DNA of 29,509 nucleotides from a virus. This document shows positions 8,064-15,727 of the stretch, piece after piece. Each line of letters opens with the position of its first letter. Position 1 is the first letter of the stretch. Where the stretch lies: the IMG/VR virus record IMGVR_UViG_3300006802_000371, positions 1 to 29,509 of that record. One strand, 5' to 3'. The position numbers and the translations under genes were made by a program. The notes under the pieces are model-generated. The model saw nothing but the letters and a program-made list of their open reading frames with translations, was not told where the DNA came from and did no database searches.

Positions 8064-8479
8064 TGGCTATTCGCTACCCAGACGCGGCTATACGAAACGC
8101 CCTTGTGTCAGACGCAAGGGTCACGTCGTTACTTGGGCACCGCGTCTTTTCGCAGTACGCGTCACCGGCAGACGTGCTGCCGTTTGTTGTGTTGCGACGT
8201 ACGGGCATTGAGAGGGAGCAGTCTTTCTCAGGTCCGATAGGGACACCAAAGCTGTCCATAGATGTTGAGGTGTACGGAGAAACCTACGAAAGCGCGAGAG
8301 ACGTTGCTGATGCAGTGCGGTTGGTTCTGGATGGGTACGGCGGCTTTTTTGACAATACGGAAGTGAAGAACGCGACGCTCAACGACGAGCAAGACGAACT
8401 CGTCCAGCTTGCCGGAAGCGAAAAGCCTCCAGCGTTTGCGATACGGATGAGTTTTGACGTTTTGTGGCAGGAGACTTAA
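8063..8479 (+). CDS. Tail terminator-like protein (DUF3168 type)
   Basis: 138-aa protein in the position and with the look of DUF3168 tail terminators, which cap the tail tube and join it to the head. It starts with a helix (YPDAAIRNALVSDARVTSLLGHRVF), then DVLPFVVLRRTG and a beta-strand, helix (YESARDVADAVRLVLDGY), then strand pattern. Start and previous stop share one base (TGATG). The tail-tube gene follows 3 bp after its stop. Confidence 0.75.
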   Translation: MAIRYPDAAIRNALVSDARVTSLLGHRVFSQYASPADVLPFVVLRRTGIEREQSFSGPIGTPKLSIDVEVYGETYESARDVADAVRLVLDGYGGFFDNTEVKNATLNDEQDELVQLAGSEKPPAFAIRMSFDVLWQET

Positions 8480-8482
8480 AGC

Positions 8483-8854
8483 ATGGCCGCGACTCCGCAT
8501 GATTCAACGGGAACATCCCTGGTTTTTGACGGCACGACGTTCACTGTCACGAATGTCGTCCTCAACTACAGCAATGTTCGCGACAGCATCGACATTTCGC
8601 ACCTTGGGCAAACGACAGGCGAGCATGTGCTCAGTCAGGATGCTCCGCTCATCGGCTCCGCAAACGACACCGGAGTGGAGGTGAGCTTTGACTACATCGG
8701 TCCTATCGAGCTGGTTGGCGAAACCAGCGGAACTCTCACGATTGCGGGAGGTCTGAACCTCAGCCGCGCCGCGACAGTCTCTTCAAGCAACGTTACGCTC
8801 GCCATGAACGACGCAATCCGAGGCAGTGCCACGCTCAAGGTCGCAGCAAGCTAG
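8483..8854 (+). CDS. Tail tube-like protein, first copy
   Basis: 123-aa Thr/Ser-rich beta protein, the probable major tail (tube) protein: DSTGTSLVFDGTTFTVTNV at the start, SGTLTIAGGL in the middle and a GSATLKVAAS end, which are typical of tail-tube beta-sandwich folds. AGGAG lies 11 nt before the ATG. It is placed between the terminator and the tail chaperones, the normal location. The next gene is a shorter relative: both open DSTG-x(2-3)-F-x-G and end in an SAT-x-x-I/V strand. It is smaller than most tube proteins, and which of the two forms the tube is not decided. Confidence 0.65.
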   Translation: MAATPHDSTGTSLVFDGTTFTVTNVVLNYSNVRDSIDISHLGQTTGEHVLSQDAPLIGSANDTGVEVSFDYIGPIELVGETSGTLTIAGGLNLSRAATVSSSNVTLAMNDAIRGSATLKVAAS

Positions 8855-8870
8855 CGGAGACACTGGCTGG

Positions 8871-9182
8871 ATGGCTACCGACTCAACAGGCGTCGTCTTT
8901 TCGTTCAACGGCTCAACACACGGCAACGTGTCTGCGTTGTCGTGGAGCTGGGGTGGCGGCTATTCCGAGAGCAGAGACGTTGCCTTCAAGCACGAGATAG
9001 GGACTGTGACTATCTCTTCGTTTGACGCGATCAGCACGACCGTCTGGGCGACTGCAGGAAGCCTTGTCGTGACTGGAGGCGGCGTTGGCTTGACAGCGAC
9101 GGCAGTATGCACAGACGTAGGTGCCGAAGCTCAGCTCAACGGAGTCACGAGATACTCGGCAACGTTTCAGATCATCCAGTGA
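8871..9182 (+). CDS. Tail tube-like protein, second (divergent) copy
   Basis: 103-aa protein resembling the gene before it: DSTGVVFSFNGSTHGNVSAL aligns with the opening of the upstream protein, and YSATFQI with its last strand. It is best read as a diverged tandem duplicate of a tail-tube domain. It may be a second tube subunit, a tail-tip adaptor or a decoration. A GGAG (8855 area) precedes ATG 8871. It ends just before the chaperone start, which it overlaps or nearly abuts depending on the GTG chosen there. Confidence 0.6.
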   Translation: MATDSTGVVFSFNGSTHGNVSALSWSWGGGYSESRDVAFKHEIGTVTISSFDAISTTVWATAGSLVVTGGGVGLTATAVCTDVGAEAQLNGVTRYSATFQIIQ

Positions 9183-9190
9183 GGAATGTT

Positions 9191-9535
9191 GTGGATTTAC
9201 GGCAGACAATCTTGGCTGCGACAGACAGGCAGCGGGTCAAAGTGCATGTGCCAGAGTGGGGCGTTGATGTCTGGCTCCAGTCGATGTCGGTTGGTGATAG
9301 AGATGCTTGGGAAAACGAATGGCTTGCCAAGGGCCAGCAGGGTGGCGTCAAAAACTGGCGGTCAAAGTTTCTTGCCAAGTGCTTGCTTGATGAGGCAGGA
9401 AACAGGGTTTTCAACGATTCGCAGATCGAAGAGCTGGCATCAAGGTCTGGCGACGTTGTGTGCAGGCTGTTTGAGCAGGCCAGGAAAGTCAACGCTCTGA
9501 CTGCGGAAGAGATTGACGACATGGCAAAAAACTGA
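9191..9535 (+). CDS. Tail assembly chaperone, upstream (G-like) frame
   Basis: 114-aa helical protein equivalent to lambda gpG. It opens VDLRQTILAATDRQRVKVHVPEWGVDVWLQSMS, a common beginning of phage tail assembly chaperones, and ends LTAEEIDDMAKN. GTG 9191 has GAGGA 5 nt upstream and keeps this opening; GTG 9179 is an alternative. The last sense codons form a slippery A AAA AAC followed at once by TGA, so a fraction of ribosomes should shift -1 into the downstream frame. The short and fused products together load the tape measure during tail assembly. Confidence 0.85.
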   Translation: MDLRQTILAATDRQRVKVHVPEWGVDVWLQSMSVGDRDAWENEWLAKGQQGGVKNWRSKFLAKCLLDEAGNRVFNDSQIEELASRSGDVVCRLFEQARKVNALTAEEIDDMAKN

Positions 9536-9576
9536 GCATCCGGCCAGGAAGACGCTTCCTGTTCTCTTTGGCCGGA
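9526..9576 (+). promoter_or_regulatory. Programmed -1 frameshift signal
   Basis: The slippery heptamer A AAA AAC is at 9526-9532, in the right phase and directly before TGA (9533-9535). After a 6-nt spacer a hairpin begins: TCCGGCC (9539-9545) pairs with GGCCGGA (9570-9576), and stacked inside it AGGAAG (9546-9551) pairs with CTTCCT (9555-9560) around a 3-nt loop. All three canonical parts (heptamer, spacer, stimulatory stem) are present. Confidence 0.9.
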
Positions 9577-9852
9577 CACCTCAAGATGACTGTCGGTGAG
9601 TTGTGCGAGCGGATGGATTCGCGTGAGTTGACTGAGTGGTATGCCTACGTCACGCACTTTCGTGGCCCTCTTGATGATCCTTGGAGCCAAACAGGAACAA
9701 TCGCGTCTGCTGTGCTGGCGCCGTATGTGAAACGCGGCAAGCGACCAAAACCATCAGACTTTGTGCCAGTGACTCCTCCTCCGCAGCATCCTTTGCAAAC
9801 TGCGGAAGCTCTTGCGGAACTTGAAAGACTTCTCGGCGGCGGGGGTAAGTGA
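9532..9852 (+). CDS. Tail assembly chaperone, downstream (T-like) frame, made by frameshift
   Basis: About 106 codons read only after -1 slippage, giving a fused chaperone of about 220 aa with the upstream frame. The sequence resumes LSIRPGRRFLFSLAGHLKM and contains SRELTEWYAYVTHFRGPLDDPW, which resembles the S-x-E-L-T-E-W-x-A-Y core of phage T-type/DUF4035 chaperones. There is no ribosome site or good start codon at the beginning of this frame, which supports expression only by frameshift. Its stop overlaps the tape measure start (TGATG). Confidence 0.85.
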   Translation: MSIRPGRRFLFSLAGHLKMTVGELCERMDSRELTEWYAYVTHFRGPLDDPWSQTGTIASAVLAPYVKRGKRPKPSDFVPVTPPPQHPLQTAEALAELERLLGGGGK

Positions 9853-11219
9853 TGGCGACAACAGCACTCGGCCTTGCGTTGCAGATTTCCGCAAGTACGG
9901 CAGGGCTTGCCAAGAGCGTCAAGGAGGTCAACCAAAAGCTTGACCAGATGGCAGAGTCTGGCAAGAAGTCTGCGAAAGACCTCGCGGTCCTCAAGACCAT
10001 TGAGATCAGCCGCGCCCTCATCAGCGGCGTCAAGGTTCTTGCAAGCGCTTTAACAAGTGCTGCTGATTCTGCGGCGGCGCTGTTCAATCACTCGCGGGAG
10101 ACTGTTGGTGAGCTGACCAAGATGGCTCAGATTTCCAACACTTCCGTTGAGAACTTCCAGCGGCTGTCTCTTGCTGCTGCGTCTGTCGGCATTGAGCAAG
10201 ACAAGCTTTCAGACATCTTGAAGGACGTGAATGATCGCGTCGGTGACTTCCTCCAGACTGGTGGAGGGCCGATGGCTGATTTCTTTGAGAAAATCGCGCC
10301 GCAAGTTGGCGTGACGGCAGAGAACTTTAAGGACTTGGCTGGGCCAGAAGCCTTGCAGTTGTACGTCGATTCGCTTGAGAAAGCAGGCGTCAACCAGCAG
10401 GAAATGACGTTCTTCCTTGAGGCAATGGCGTCTGACCTAACTGCACTTTTGCCTTTGCTGAAGGACGGCGGCGCAGGGATTGAAGAGTTTGGTGCAAAGG
10501 CTGATGAGCTTGGCGTCGTCTTGACTGAAGACCAAGTGGCAGCGGTCAAGGAGATGAACGGCGCTCTCTCGCTTGTCGCAAAGACGATCCAGGGCATCGT
10601 CAACCAAGTGACGGCAGAGCTTGCTCCTGTTGTGACGCAGGTTGCAGAGCAAATCCTTGCTATGTTCCAAGAGATCGGCGGGCAAAACATTGCCAGCATG
10701 GTGACGGACGCTCTCTTTGCTTTTGCGGACAGTTTTCTGTCTGGGCTCAGTGTCCTCGCTGAAGTCTTGGCGCAGATCGCAGACGGCATCCTGACGATCT
10801 TGAAGACTCTTGGGGTTGTTGAGAAATCTGCTCAGCAAAAAGAACTTGACCAGTTGCGTGAGGCTGCGACTCAGAGGCGAACCGTCACAGTTGGCGGCAG
10901 GTTCACTCAACAACAGGCAACCTTTGCTCCTAGCCCTGAGCAGGCGGCAAGGATTTCTGAGCTTGAAAGGCAGATTCGCCTGCGTGACGAAGGTGGCCTT
11001 TCTGCTGCTCTAACGTCAGGCATTGATGCTCTCAGGCAAACGCTTGACCAGACGCGTGACAGGTTGCAAATGCCGGAAGCTCCAGCCGCGCAAGTTGATG
11101 CGACGAAAGGCGTTGAAGACGCAGTAGACAAAAACGCTGAGACGCTGCGAAGCGCTATTGAGGAGCAGACAAAAGAACTAAAGACACCAACCGTTGAGAT
11201 ATTGGGGGCAGCAGCATGA
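9852..11219 (+). CDS. Tape measure protein (short)
   Basis: 455-aa long-helix protein that sets tail length and is expelled ahead of DNA. It has an N-terminal coiled segment (TAGLAKSVKEVNQKLDQMAES), a TMP-like core (VGELTKMAQISNTSVENFQRLSLAAASVGIE), two hydrophobic stretches around residues 240-325 (LAPVVTQVAEQILAMF, FADSFLSGLSVLAEVLAQIADGIL) that could cross the inner membrane, and a helical tail. At roughly 0.15 nm per residue this implies a tail of about 65-70 nm, short for a siphovirus. The ATG overlaps the chaperone stop by one base. Confidence 0.87.
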   Translation: MATTALGLALQISASTAGLAKSVKEVNQKLDQMAESGKKSAKDLAVLKTIEISRALISGVKVLASALTSAADSAAALFNHSRETVGELTKMAQISNTSVENFQRLSLAAASVGIEQDKLSDILKDVNDRVGDFLQTGGGPMADFFEKIAPQVGVTAENFKDLAGPEALQLYVDSLEKAGVNQQEMTFFLEAMASDLTALLPLLKDGGAGIEEFGAKADELGVVLTEDQVAAVKEMNGALSLVAKTIQGIVNQVTAELAPVVTQVAEQILAMFQEIGGQNIASMVTDALFAFADSFLSGLSVLAEVLAQIADGILTILKTLGVVEKSAQQKELDQLREAATQRRTVTVGGRFTQQQATFAPSPEQAARISELERQIRLRDEGGLSAALTSGIDALRQTLDQTRDRLQMPEAPAAQVDATKGVEDAVDKNAETLRSAIEEQTKELKTPTVEILGAAA

Positions 11220-12115
11220 GCGTCATTGCAGCGCGTGAGCTGACTGGCCGGACGTTCTCGCACAGGTTTGGCGAGGCTCCTTCCGCGCAAAGGCGGTTCA
11301 GCGTCACACTTGACCACCCAGCGACGACAAACCAAGAGATCCTCAACTACATCGGCATTTTCCACGGCGCGTTGCATCCGGAATACCTCTTCCTCTTGTG
11401 TGTTGAGGGTTCCGTCACTGAGAACACGCCGACACCATATCACGCCGAGGTTGTCTACAGGTACGAAGCGCCAAAACTCGGCACCAAAGAGTTTCAGCCA
11501 AATCCGCTTGCGCGGCCTGACATATGGAGCTTTTCACCGACTGCCGCGTCTGTCCCAGCACTCAACTACTTTGACGGCAACGGGAATGACACCGTAAAAG
11601 CGTTAACCAACACGGCTGGCGACTACTTTGAAGGCTTAATGGTTGAATCTAGTGAGGTGCGCTGCGTCATTGCTGGCAACCGCGCAGCATATCCTGCCGC
11701 GATTGCAAACCAAGTCACAAACACAATCAACAATGCCGTTTTTCTTGGCTGTGATCCACACACATGGAAATGCCAGGGCATCGGGGCACAGCAGAAAACG
11801 GAAGTGGTCAACGAAGTAGAGATTTCATACTGGGAAGTCACTGTGGAGCTTCTCTACAGGCCGCAGACGTGGTTGCTCAAGCTTCCGAATGTTGGTTTCA
11901 ACTATCTGCCAGGAGGCTACGGAGACAAAGCTCCTGTCCATGTGAAAGACAACGCCTCCGGTTCTGCGACTTACGGGCAAGACGTGCCGTCGCAAGTGCC
12001 TTTGGCACTGGAGTCCAACGGCGACCTGCGCACAAGCGGCGACCCGGACATCCTTGAACGACGACCGTATGCGACATCGGACTTTTCTTCGTACTTTGGC
12101 ACGCCGCCGTTCTGA
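11216..12115 (+). CDS. Distal tail protein, family not recognised
   Basis: 299-aa beta-rich protein immediately after the tape measure (ATGA overlap), the place of distal tail (Dit) proteins. It starts MSVIAARELTGRTFSHRFGEAPSAQRRFSV, has aromatic/Gly-rich middle sections, two Cys (CDPHTWKC) that could form a disulfide or metal site, and ends in a loop-rich DILERRPYATSDFSSYFGTPPF. Its role as a tail-tip or baseplate component is inferred from position only; no motif confirms it. Confidence 0.7.
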   Translation: MSVIAARELTGRTFSHRFGEAPSAQRRFSVTLDHPATTNQEILNYIGIFHGALHPEYLFLLCVEGSVTENTPTPYHAEVVYRYEAPKLGTKEFQPNPLARPDIWSFSPTAASVPALNYFDGNGNDTVKALTNTAGDYFEGLMVESSEVRCVIAGNRAAYPAAIANQVTNTINNAVFLGCDPHTWKCQGIGAQQKTEVVNEVEISYWEVTVELLYRPQTWLLKLPNVGFNYLPGGYGDKAPVHVKDNASGSATYGQDVPSQVPLALESNGDLRTSGDPDILERRPYATSDFSSYFGTPPF

Positions 12116-12124
12116 GGATGACAC

Positions 12125-12493
12125 ATGCCAGACGTTCAATACTCCATAAATGGTCAGGTTGCAAAGGGTGCGCTCTCGCAGTCATTTGCCGCAAGCGGCG
12201 TGACTGCAAGCATGAGCACCGCAGGCGTTTCGTCCGTCACGCTTGAGCTTGGCACGGCAGTCTCAAACATCAGCACAGCCAGCATTGGAGCTGTCGGCCT
12301 GTGCTTTGCGCGGTCACTTGCAACAGAGACGACGCACACTGTTTCCTTCGGAAGACTTGATGCGGGAACGCTATACGAAACCGTCAGGCTCAAAGCAGGT
12401 GAGGCCGCAGTTCTTCGCCTGGCTCCTGGCGACTACGCTGCAAAGTCTGCCGTTGAAGGCTCGCGGCTTGTGCTGACCATCTATGAGGACTGA
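12125..12493 (+). CDS. Small minor tail protein, unknown function
   Basis: 122-aa Ser/Ala/Thr-rich beta protein (QSFAASGVTASMSTAGVSSV, then RLAPGDYAAKSAVEGSRLVLTIYED). It has the composition of a small virion beta-sandwich: few charged residues, alternating hydrophobic residues and a compact C-terminal strand pair. It lies between two tail-tip proteins and all three are co-directional within a few base pairs. I do not recognise a family; a tail-tip or decoration protein is likely. Confidence 0.6.
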   Translation: MPDVQYSINGQVAKGALSQSFAASGVTASMSTAGVSSVTLELGTAVSNISTASIGAVGLCFARSLATETTHTVSFGRLDAGTLYETVRLKAGEAAVLRLAPGDYAAKSAVEGSRLVLTIYED

Positions 12494-12498
12494 GCGGC

Positions 12499-13008
12499 AT
12501 GGCGCAAAAGCCAGACGGGAAGTCTGCAAAAACGCAGGGCGTTTCCTTTACTCGCCCTGCGGCTGAACGCATCGCGCGAACTGTTCGCACAGTTGAGCAG
12601 GGAAAGCGTGATGGAACGCCGTTGACGTTTGGCCCTCGTATTCGCCCAACATTCGCGAATAGCGGCGACGTGTTTCGCACGGCCAAGTTTACAGGCTCGT
12701 GGAACGTAGACACAACCGCGACCATTGAGTTTACAAACAGCACTTTCACGCCGCAGACAGCGACCGCGCTCAACCTGTTTTGCGGCATTGCGGATGGTGA
12801 CATAGGAGTATGTAAGGACGTTGAAAACGTCTGGCACCTCGTTTCGTGGGAAATGACCGAAGTATGCACAACGCGGCTAATAAACATGACCTTGCAGCTC
12901 AACACTGCTAGCTGCGAGATAGAGAAAACGCTGGTTACTTCCGAGTTTCGTTTTCTAAAGCTGACATACCCTTTTGCGACGTGCTCAACGGCTACCACAC
13001 CAGGGTGA
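12499..13008 (+). CDS. Minor tail protein, unknown function
   Basis: 169-aa protein. The N-terminal 45 residues are basic and polar (KPDGKSAKTQGVSFTRPAAERIARTVRTVE), probably helical. The rest is beta-rich with four or more Cys (FCGIADGDIGVCKD, EVCTTRL, NTASCEIEK). No known motif was seen. It starts 5 bp after its neighbour and ends 3 bp before a Cys-rich gene, so it belongs to the distal tail operon. A virion component is likely; nothing more specific is visible. Confidence 0.6.
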   Translation: MAQKPDGKSAKTQGVSFTRPAAERIARTVRTVEQGKRDGTPLTFGPRIRPTFANSGDVFRTAKFTGSWNVDTTATIEFTNSTFTPQTATALNLFCGIADGDIGVCKDVENVWHLVSWEMTEVCTTRLINMTLQLNTASCEIEKTLVTSEFRFLKLTYPFATCSTATTPG

Positions 13009-13011
13009 TCT

Positions 13012-13272
13012 ATGGCACGGTGCGTCTGCTGTGGTTGCTTAACGGATGACGATTGCTGCACTGGCGGCTTCTTTTTTGTTGGTGGTGGAAGCAGTGGGTG
13101 CCCTGCTGGCGTGAACGGGCCATATGACACTGGCGCTGAATGTCAGGCGGCAGTGGACGCTTGCTATGCCGGGTTTCCGAATCCACGGCCAGTCTGCTAC
13201 TGCGGCAGCGGATCTTTTGAGTGTTGCAGCGATGGACAATGCCGTGAGTTTTGCGAGGAGTTGCCTCCGTGA
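13012..13272 (+). CDS. Very Cys-rich small protein (15 Cys in 86 aa)
   Basis: 86-aa protein in which about one residue in six is Cys, mostly in CC, CxC or CCxC clusters (CVCCGC, DDDCC, PVCYC, FECC, GQCREFC), with Gly/Asp between and a hydrophobic GGFFFVGGG segment. There is no signal peptide. The pattern suggests a disulfide knot or multi-zinc domain. It follows the minor tail genes by 3 bp and its stop overlaps the next start (GTGA), so it is part of the tail operon and may be a tail-tip adhesin or metal-stabilised plug. No family recognised. Confidence 0.65.
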   Translation: MARCVCCGCLTDDDCCTGGFFFVGGGSSGCPAGVNGPYDTGAECQAAVDACYAGFPNPRPVCYCGSGSFECCSDGQCREFCEELPP

Positions 13273-13712
13273 AGGCTGTGAGCATTGACGCACTGCACAA
13301 GGCCGCACAGAGCAAGCCTGCTGGCTACCTTGCGGACGTGCTCTCCTACGTTGCGGAAAAAAGGGACACGCATGTCCTTTTTGAAGACGGCGACTACTAC
13401 GCGTTGCGAGACAAATACACGGGAGACGTTGACCCACTTGTGAGAGGTGTCGGAACTGAGTTGCACAAGCTGCTTGGGATGGTTGGCATCCACATGCAGA
13501 AAGGCTGTGCCTGCCGCGCTCGCATGACGCAGATGAACAAATGGGGCTGCGATGGGTGCGAAGAGAACATGGAGACGGTTCTGGAATGGCTGAAAGAAGA
13601 AGCAGCAAAGCGACGACTGCCATTCGTGAGAGTCGCAGCAGCTCTCCTTGTGCGTCGTGCCATTTTTAACGCTCGCAGGGAGGCGCGGCGTGCCACAAAG
13701 TCAACAGCATGA
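13269..13712 (+). CDS. Zinc-binding-type phage protein, unknown function
   Basis: 147-aa protein from GTG 13269 (overlaps the Cys-rich gene stop). The N-terminal helical part reads IDALHKAAQSKPAGYLADVLSYVAEKRD. The middle CACRARMTQMNKWGCDGC is a CxC...CxxC site that would hold a zinc ion. The C-terminal helices are basic (VLEWLKEEAAKRRLPFVRVAAALLVRRAI). This Cys-site plus double basic helix looks like a small nucleic-acid or protein adaptor. It sits between tail and accessory genes, and the role is unknown. Confidence 0.65.
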   Translation: MKAVSIDALHKAAQSKPAGYLADVLSYVAEKRDTHVLFEDGDYYALRDKYTGDVDPLVRGVGTELHKLLGMVGIHMQKGCACRARMTQMNKWGCDGCEENMETVLEWLKEEAAKRRLPFVRVAAALLVRRAIFNARREARRATKSTA

Positions 13713-13998
13713 GCAGAGCTTCACTATCGCAGGCAAGCCTTGGCGATGGGTCTACCGCTCGCTGCGCAGGCGACGGCTGTGCGGGCTGTGCGACTATGAC
13801 AGCCAGACGGTGACGATCTGCACGAGTGTCAAAGGCGTTGACCACCTAGACACCGCCATCCACGAGTCGCTGCACGCTTTGCAGGGATACGCAAGCGAAG
13901 ACCACGTTGCCGACGTTGCGACGACTCTGGCAAGCATCCTCTGGCAACTCGGCTACCGCACGGAGGCAGATCGTGAGCAAGAAAAAGCTGGTGGATGA
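13690..13998 (+). CDS. Small HExxH protein, putative metallopeptidase-like
   Basis: 102-aa protein starting at GTG 13690, which has AGGGAGG (13676-13682) 7 nt upstream and overlaps the previous gene by 23 bp. It holds DTAIHESLHALQGYASEDHVADVATTL. HESLH fits the HExxH zinc signature, and a downstream acidic helix could supply the third ligand as in minimal zincin domains (ImmA/SprT-like). An N-terminal CGLC may add structure. A peptidase function, for example virion processing or host-wall attack, is a hypothesis from the motif alone. Confidence 0.6.
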   Translation: MPQSQQHEQSFTIAGKPWRWVYRSLRRRRLCGLCDYDSQTVTICTSVKGVDHLDTAIHESLHALQGYASEDHVADVATTLASILWQLGYRTEADREQEKAGG

Positions 13999-14221
13999 CG
14001 TTGTGCAGCGCGTTGAGTCGCGACGCGGCGGGAATCGCACTTGGTTTGAAAAGTTGCCAGAAGACTTGCAGGCAGAACTGCGTGAGGTCCGCGTGTACTT
14101 CCTTAGCACCTGCCGGAAGAAGCGTCCTTTTGCAGTCGCCATTGCGGAGGCTGTTGCAGAGCGTGGCTTTGAGAAACCTGGCGAGCAGGCAGTTGTGGCA
14201 TGGCTAAACCGCGCAGACTGA
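13973..14221 (+). CDS. Small helical protein, unknown function
   Basis: 82-aa basic helical protein (SKKKLVDDVVQRVESRRGGNRTWFEKLPEDLQAELREVR, then RPFAVAIAEAVAERGFEKPGEQAVVAWLNRAD). GTG 13973 has GGAGG 6 nt upstream. It overlaps both neighbours. The helix-loop-helix arrangement and the 'kAIAeAVaERG' segment suggest a small DNA-binding or assembly factor, possibly acting with the next gene, but no family is recognised. Confidence 0.55.
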   Translation: MSKKKLVDDVVQRVESRRGGNRTWFEKLPEDLQAELREVRVYFLSTCRKKRPFAVAIAEAVAERGFEKPGEQAVVAWLNRAD

Positions 14222-15393
14222 TTGACGCAGTTGCCGCAAAGGCACCACCACCAGAACCGCCGCGAGACGCTGAGCAGGTCACGCAGAAGCGGGAAGGTGA
14301 CGTGCTTGAGGCACGCAGCACAAGCCGCCGCATTAAGACGGTTGAAGACCTGCTGGCCCACATAGAGGCAGACCTGACACGCTTTGAGGTTGCTGCCAGC
14401 GAGGCGACCAAGTGGGAAGTCGGAAGCACTGACGCAAGCGGTGGCGTGACTGTCACGGAACTACACCGCGTCTTCGTCCGGCTGAAGCCGCGCGGCGGGC
14501 CGAAGCTCCGCGAGTGCGTTGAGGCAATCGTCTCAGGCGCATCGCTTCGCGGAAAGCGAATCCCGAAGCCACGCAAGCGGAAAGGGTTGTGGCAGGTTGT
14601 CATTGTTGCGGACACGCACTTCGGCAAGTACGCCTGGAGCAAGACAACGGGAGGCGAGGACTACGATCTTGGCATTGCGGTTGCGGCTGTTGACTCCGCG
14701 AGCTCGCAACTCCTAGACGTTGGCGACGATCATAGGCCAGCAAGGAGGACCGTCGCCTTTCTTGGCGACCTGTTCCACTATGACACGCCAAGCGGCACGA
14801 CAACGAGCGGCACGCCACTTGAGCGGGATGGTCGCCTACAGAAGATGCTCGCTGTCGGATGCCAGTCCTTACTGGCTATTGTTGAGCGTTCCGCTGCAAC
14901 GTGTCCGACCGATGTGATCGTGGTAAACGGCAACCACGACGAGACGCTGACCTGGGCTTTCCAACGCATCCTCCTTGAGCGGTTCGCAAAGGATGGCCGC
15001 GTCACAGTATCGCAGGAGTACACCGGCAGGCAGTACGCGATGCACGGCGCCAACCTGCTTGGATTTGCTCACGGTCATCGTGCAAAGCGAAAACTGCCGC
15101 AGCTCATGGCCCTTGAGCGTCCAGCCGACTGGAGTGCCGCAACGTGCCGCGAGTGGCATACGGGGCACTTTCATTCGCAGGCTGCGGAATGGCAGCGACC
15201 GATTGAGACGATTGACGGCGTGATCGTGCGGACGGCCCCTGCCCTTTGCCCTGCCGATGACTGGCACGCGGTCAACGGATTCATCGGAAGTAGACAGTGC
15301 ATGGAGACTTTCTTGTATCAGCCTGAAGGTGGGCTGGCATCCATGCACATGCGAGGGGCTGATGCTGGGAACAGAGCATCCCGTTTTGACTGA
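14200..15393 (+). CDS. Calcineurin-like metallophosphoesterase
   Basis: 397-aa phosphoesterase. After a basic, low-complexity N-terminus (~130 aa) the metal site is complete: VADTH (Asp138, His140), GDLFH (Asp190, His193), GNHDE (Asn245, His246), FAHGHR (~290) and HTGHFHS (His323, His325). This is the five-block calcineurin-like motif of nucleases such as Mre11/SbcD and of many phosphodiesterases. Substrate is unknown; phage relatives might act on DNA, nucleotides or host RNA. It overlaps the previous gene by 22 bp, and its 3' end overlaps the Nmad1-like gene. Confidence 0.85.
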   Translation: MAKPRRLIDAVAAKAPPPEPPRDAEQVTQKREGDVLEARSTSRRIKTVEDLLAHIEADLTRFEVAASEATKWEVGSTDASGGVTVTELHRVFVRLKPRGGPKLRECVEAIVSGASLRGKRIPKPRKRKGLWQVVIVADTHFGKYAWSKTTGGEDYDLGIAVAAVDSASSQLLDVGDDHRPARRTVAFLGDLFHYDTPSGTTTSGTPLERDGRLQKMLAVGCQSLLAIVERSAATCPTDVIVVNGNHDETLTWAFQRILLERFAKDGRVTVSQEYTGRQYAMHGANLLGFAHGHRAKRKLPQLMALERPADWSAATCREWHTGHFHSQAAEWQRPIETIDGVIVRTAPALCPADDWHAVNGFIGSRQCMETFLYQPEGGLASMHMRGADAGNRASRFD

Positions 15394-15727
15394 AGACGAC
15401 GAAGACGACGACACGCCAGATCCTCTGCACGGCTCGTCGCAGCGATTCCTTGAGTTGCTCGCAGAGATGGCGGCACTGCATCGCAGCAAAAGTGCCGACT
15501 ACGGCAGCGACGTTGACCCGCTGGCAAACATCCGAAGCGGCGCGGAGTTTGTCGGCATTGAGCCTTTGCGTGGGTGTATGGTCAGGATTGCAGACAAGGT
15601 GCAGCGACTTCGCACCTACTGCCGCACAGGATCGCTTGTCCATGAAGGCGTAACAGACAGCTTGCTTGACTTGGCTGCCTACAGCCTGCTGGCGATAGTG
15701 CTGCATGAGGAGAGCAATGATGCCTGA
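15362..15727 (+). CDS. DUF1599/Nmad1-like protein
   Basis: 121-aa protein whose core LHRSKSADYGSDVDPLANIRSG...CMVRIADKVQRLRTYCRT...VTDSLLDLAAYSLLAIVL matches the helical MazG-like fold known as nucleotide modification associated domain 1 (DUF1599). Such proteins occur in phages, sometimes with base-modification genes; no other clear base-modifying enzyme is visible here. I chose ATG 15362 because GAGGGG precedes it by 4 nt and the acidic N-terminus (EDDEDDDTPD) follows naturally. Function may be nucleotide pyrophosphohydrolysis or sensing. Confidence 0.7.
   Translation: MLGTEHPVLTEDDEDDDTPDPLHGSSQRFLELLAEMAALHRSKSADYGSDVDPLANIRSGAEFVGIEPLRGCMVRIADKVQRLRTYCRTGSLVHEGVTDSLLDLAAYSLLAIVLHEESNDA

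Noticed and set aside
9568-9852. Separate gene for the downstream chaperone starting at a TTG
   Set aside because: No ribosome site is present, and the complete frameshift signal immediately upstream explains its expression.
12390-13130. Minus-strand frame of about 246 codons across the distal tail genes
   Set aside because: It spans gene borders on the other strand and has no start signal or recognisable motif.
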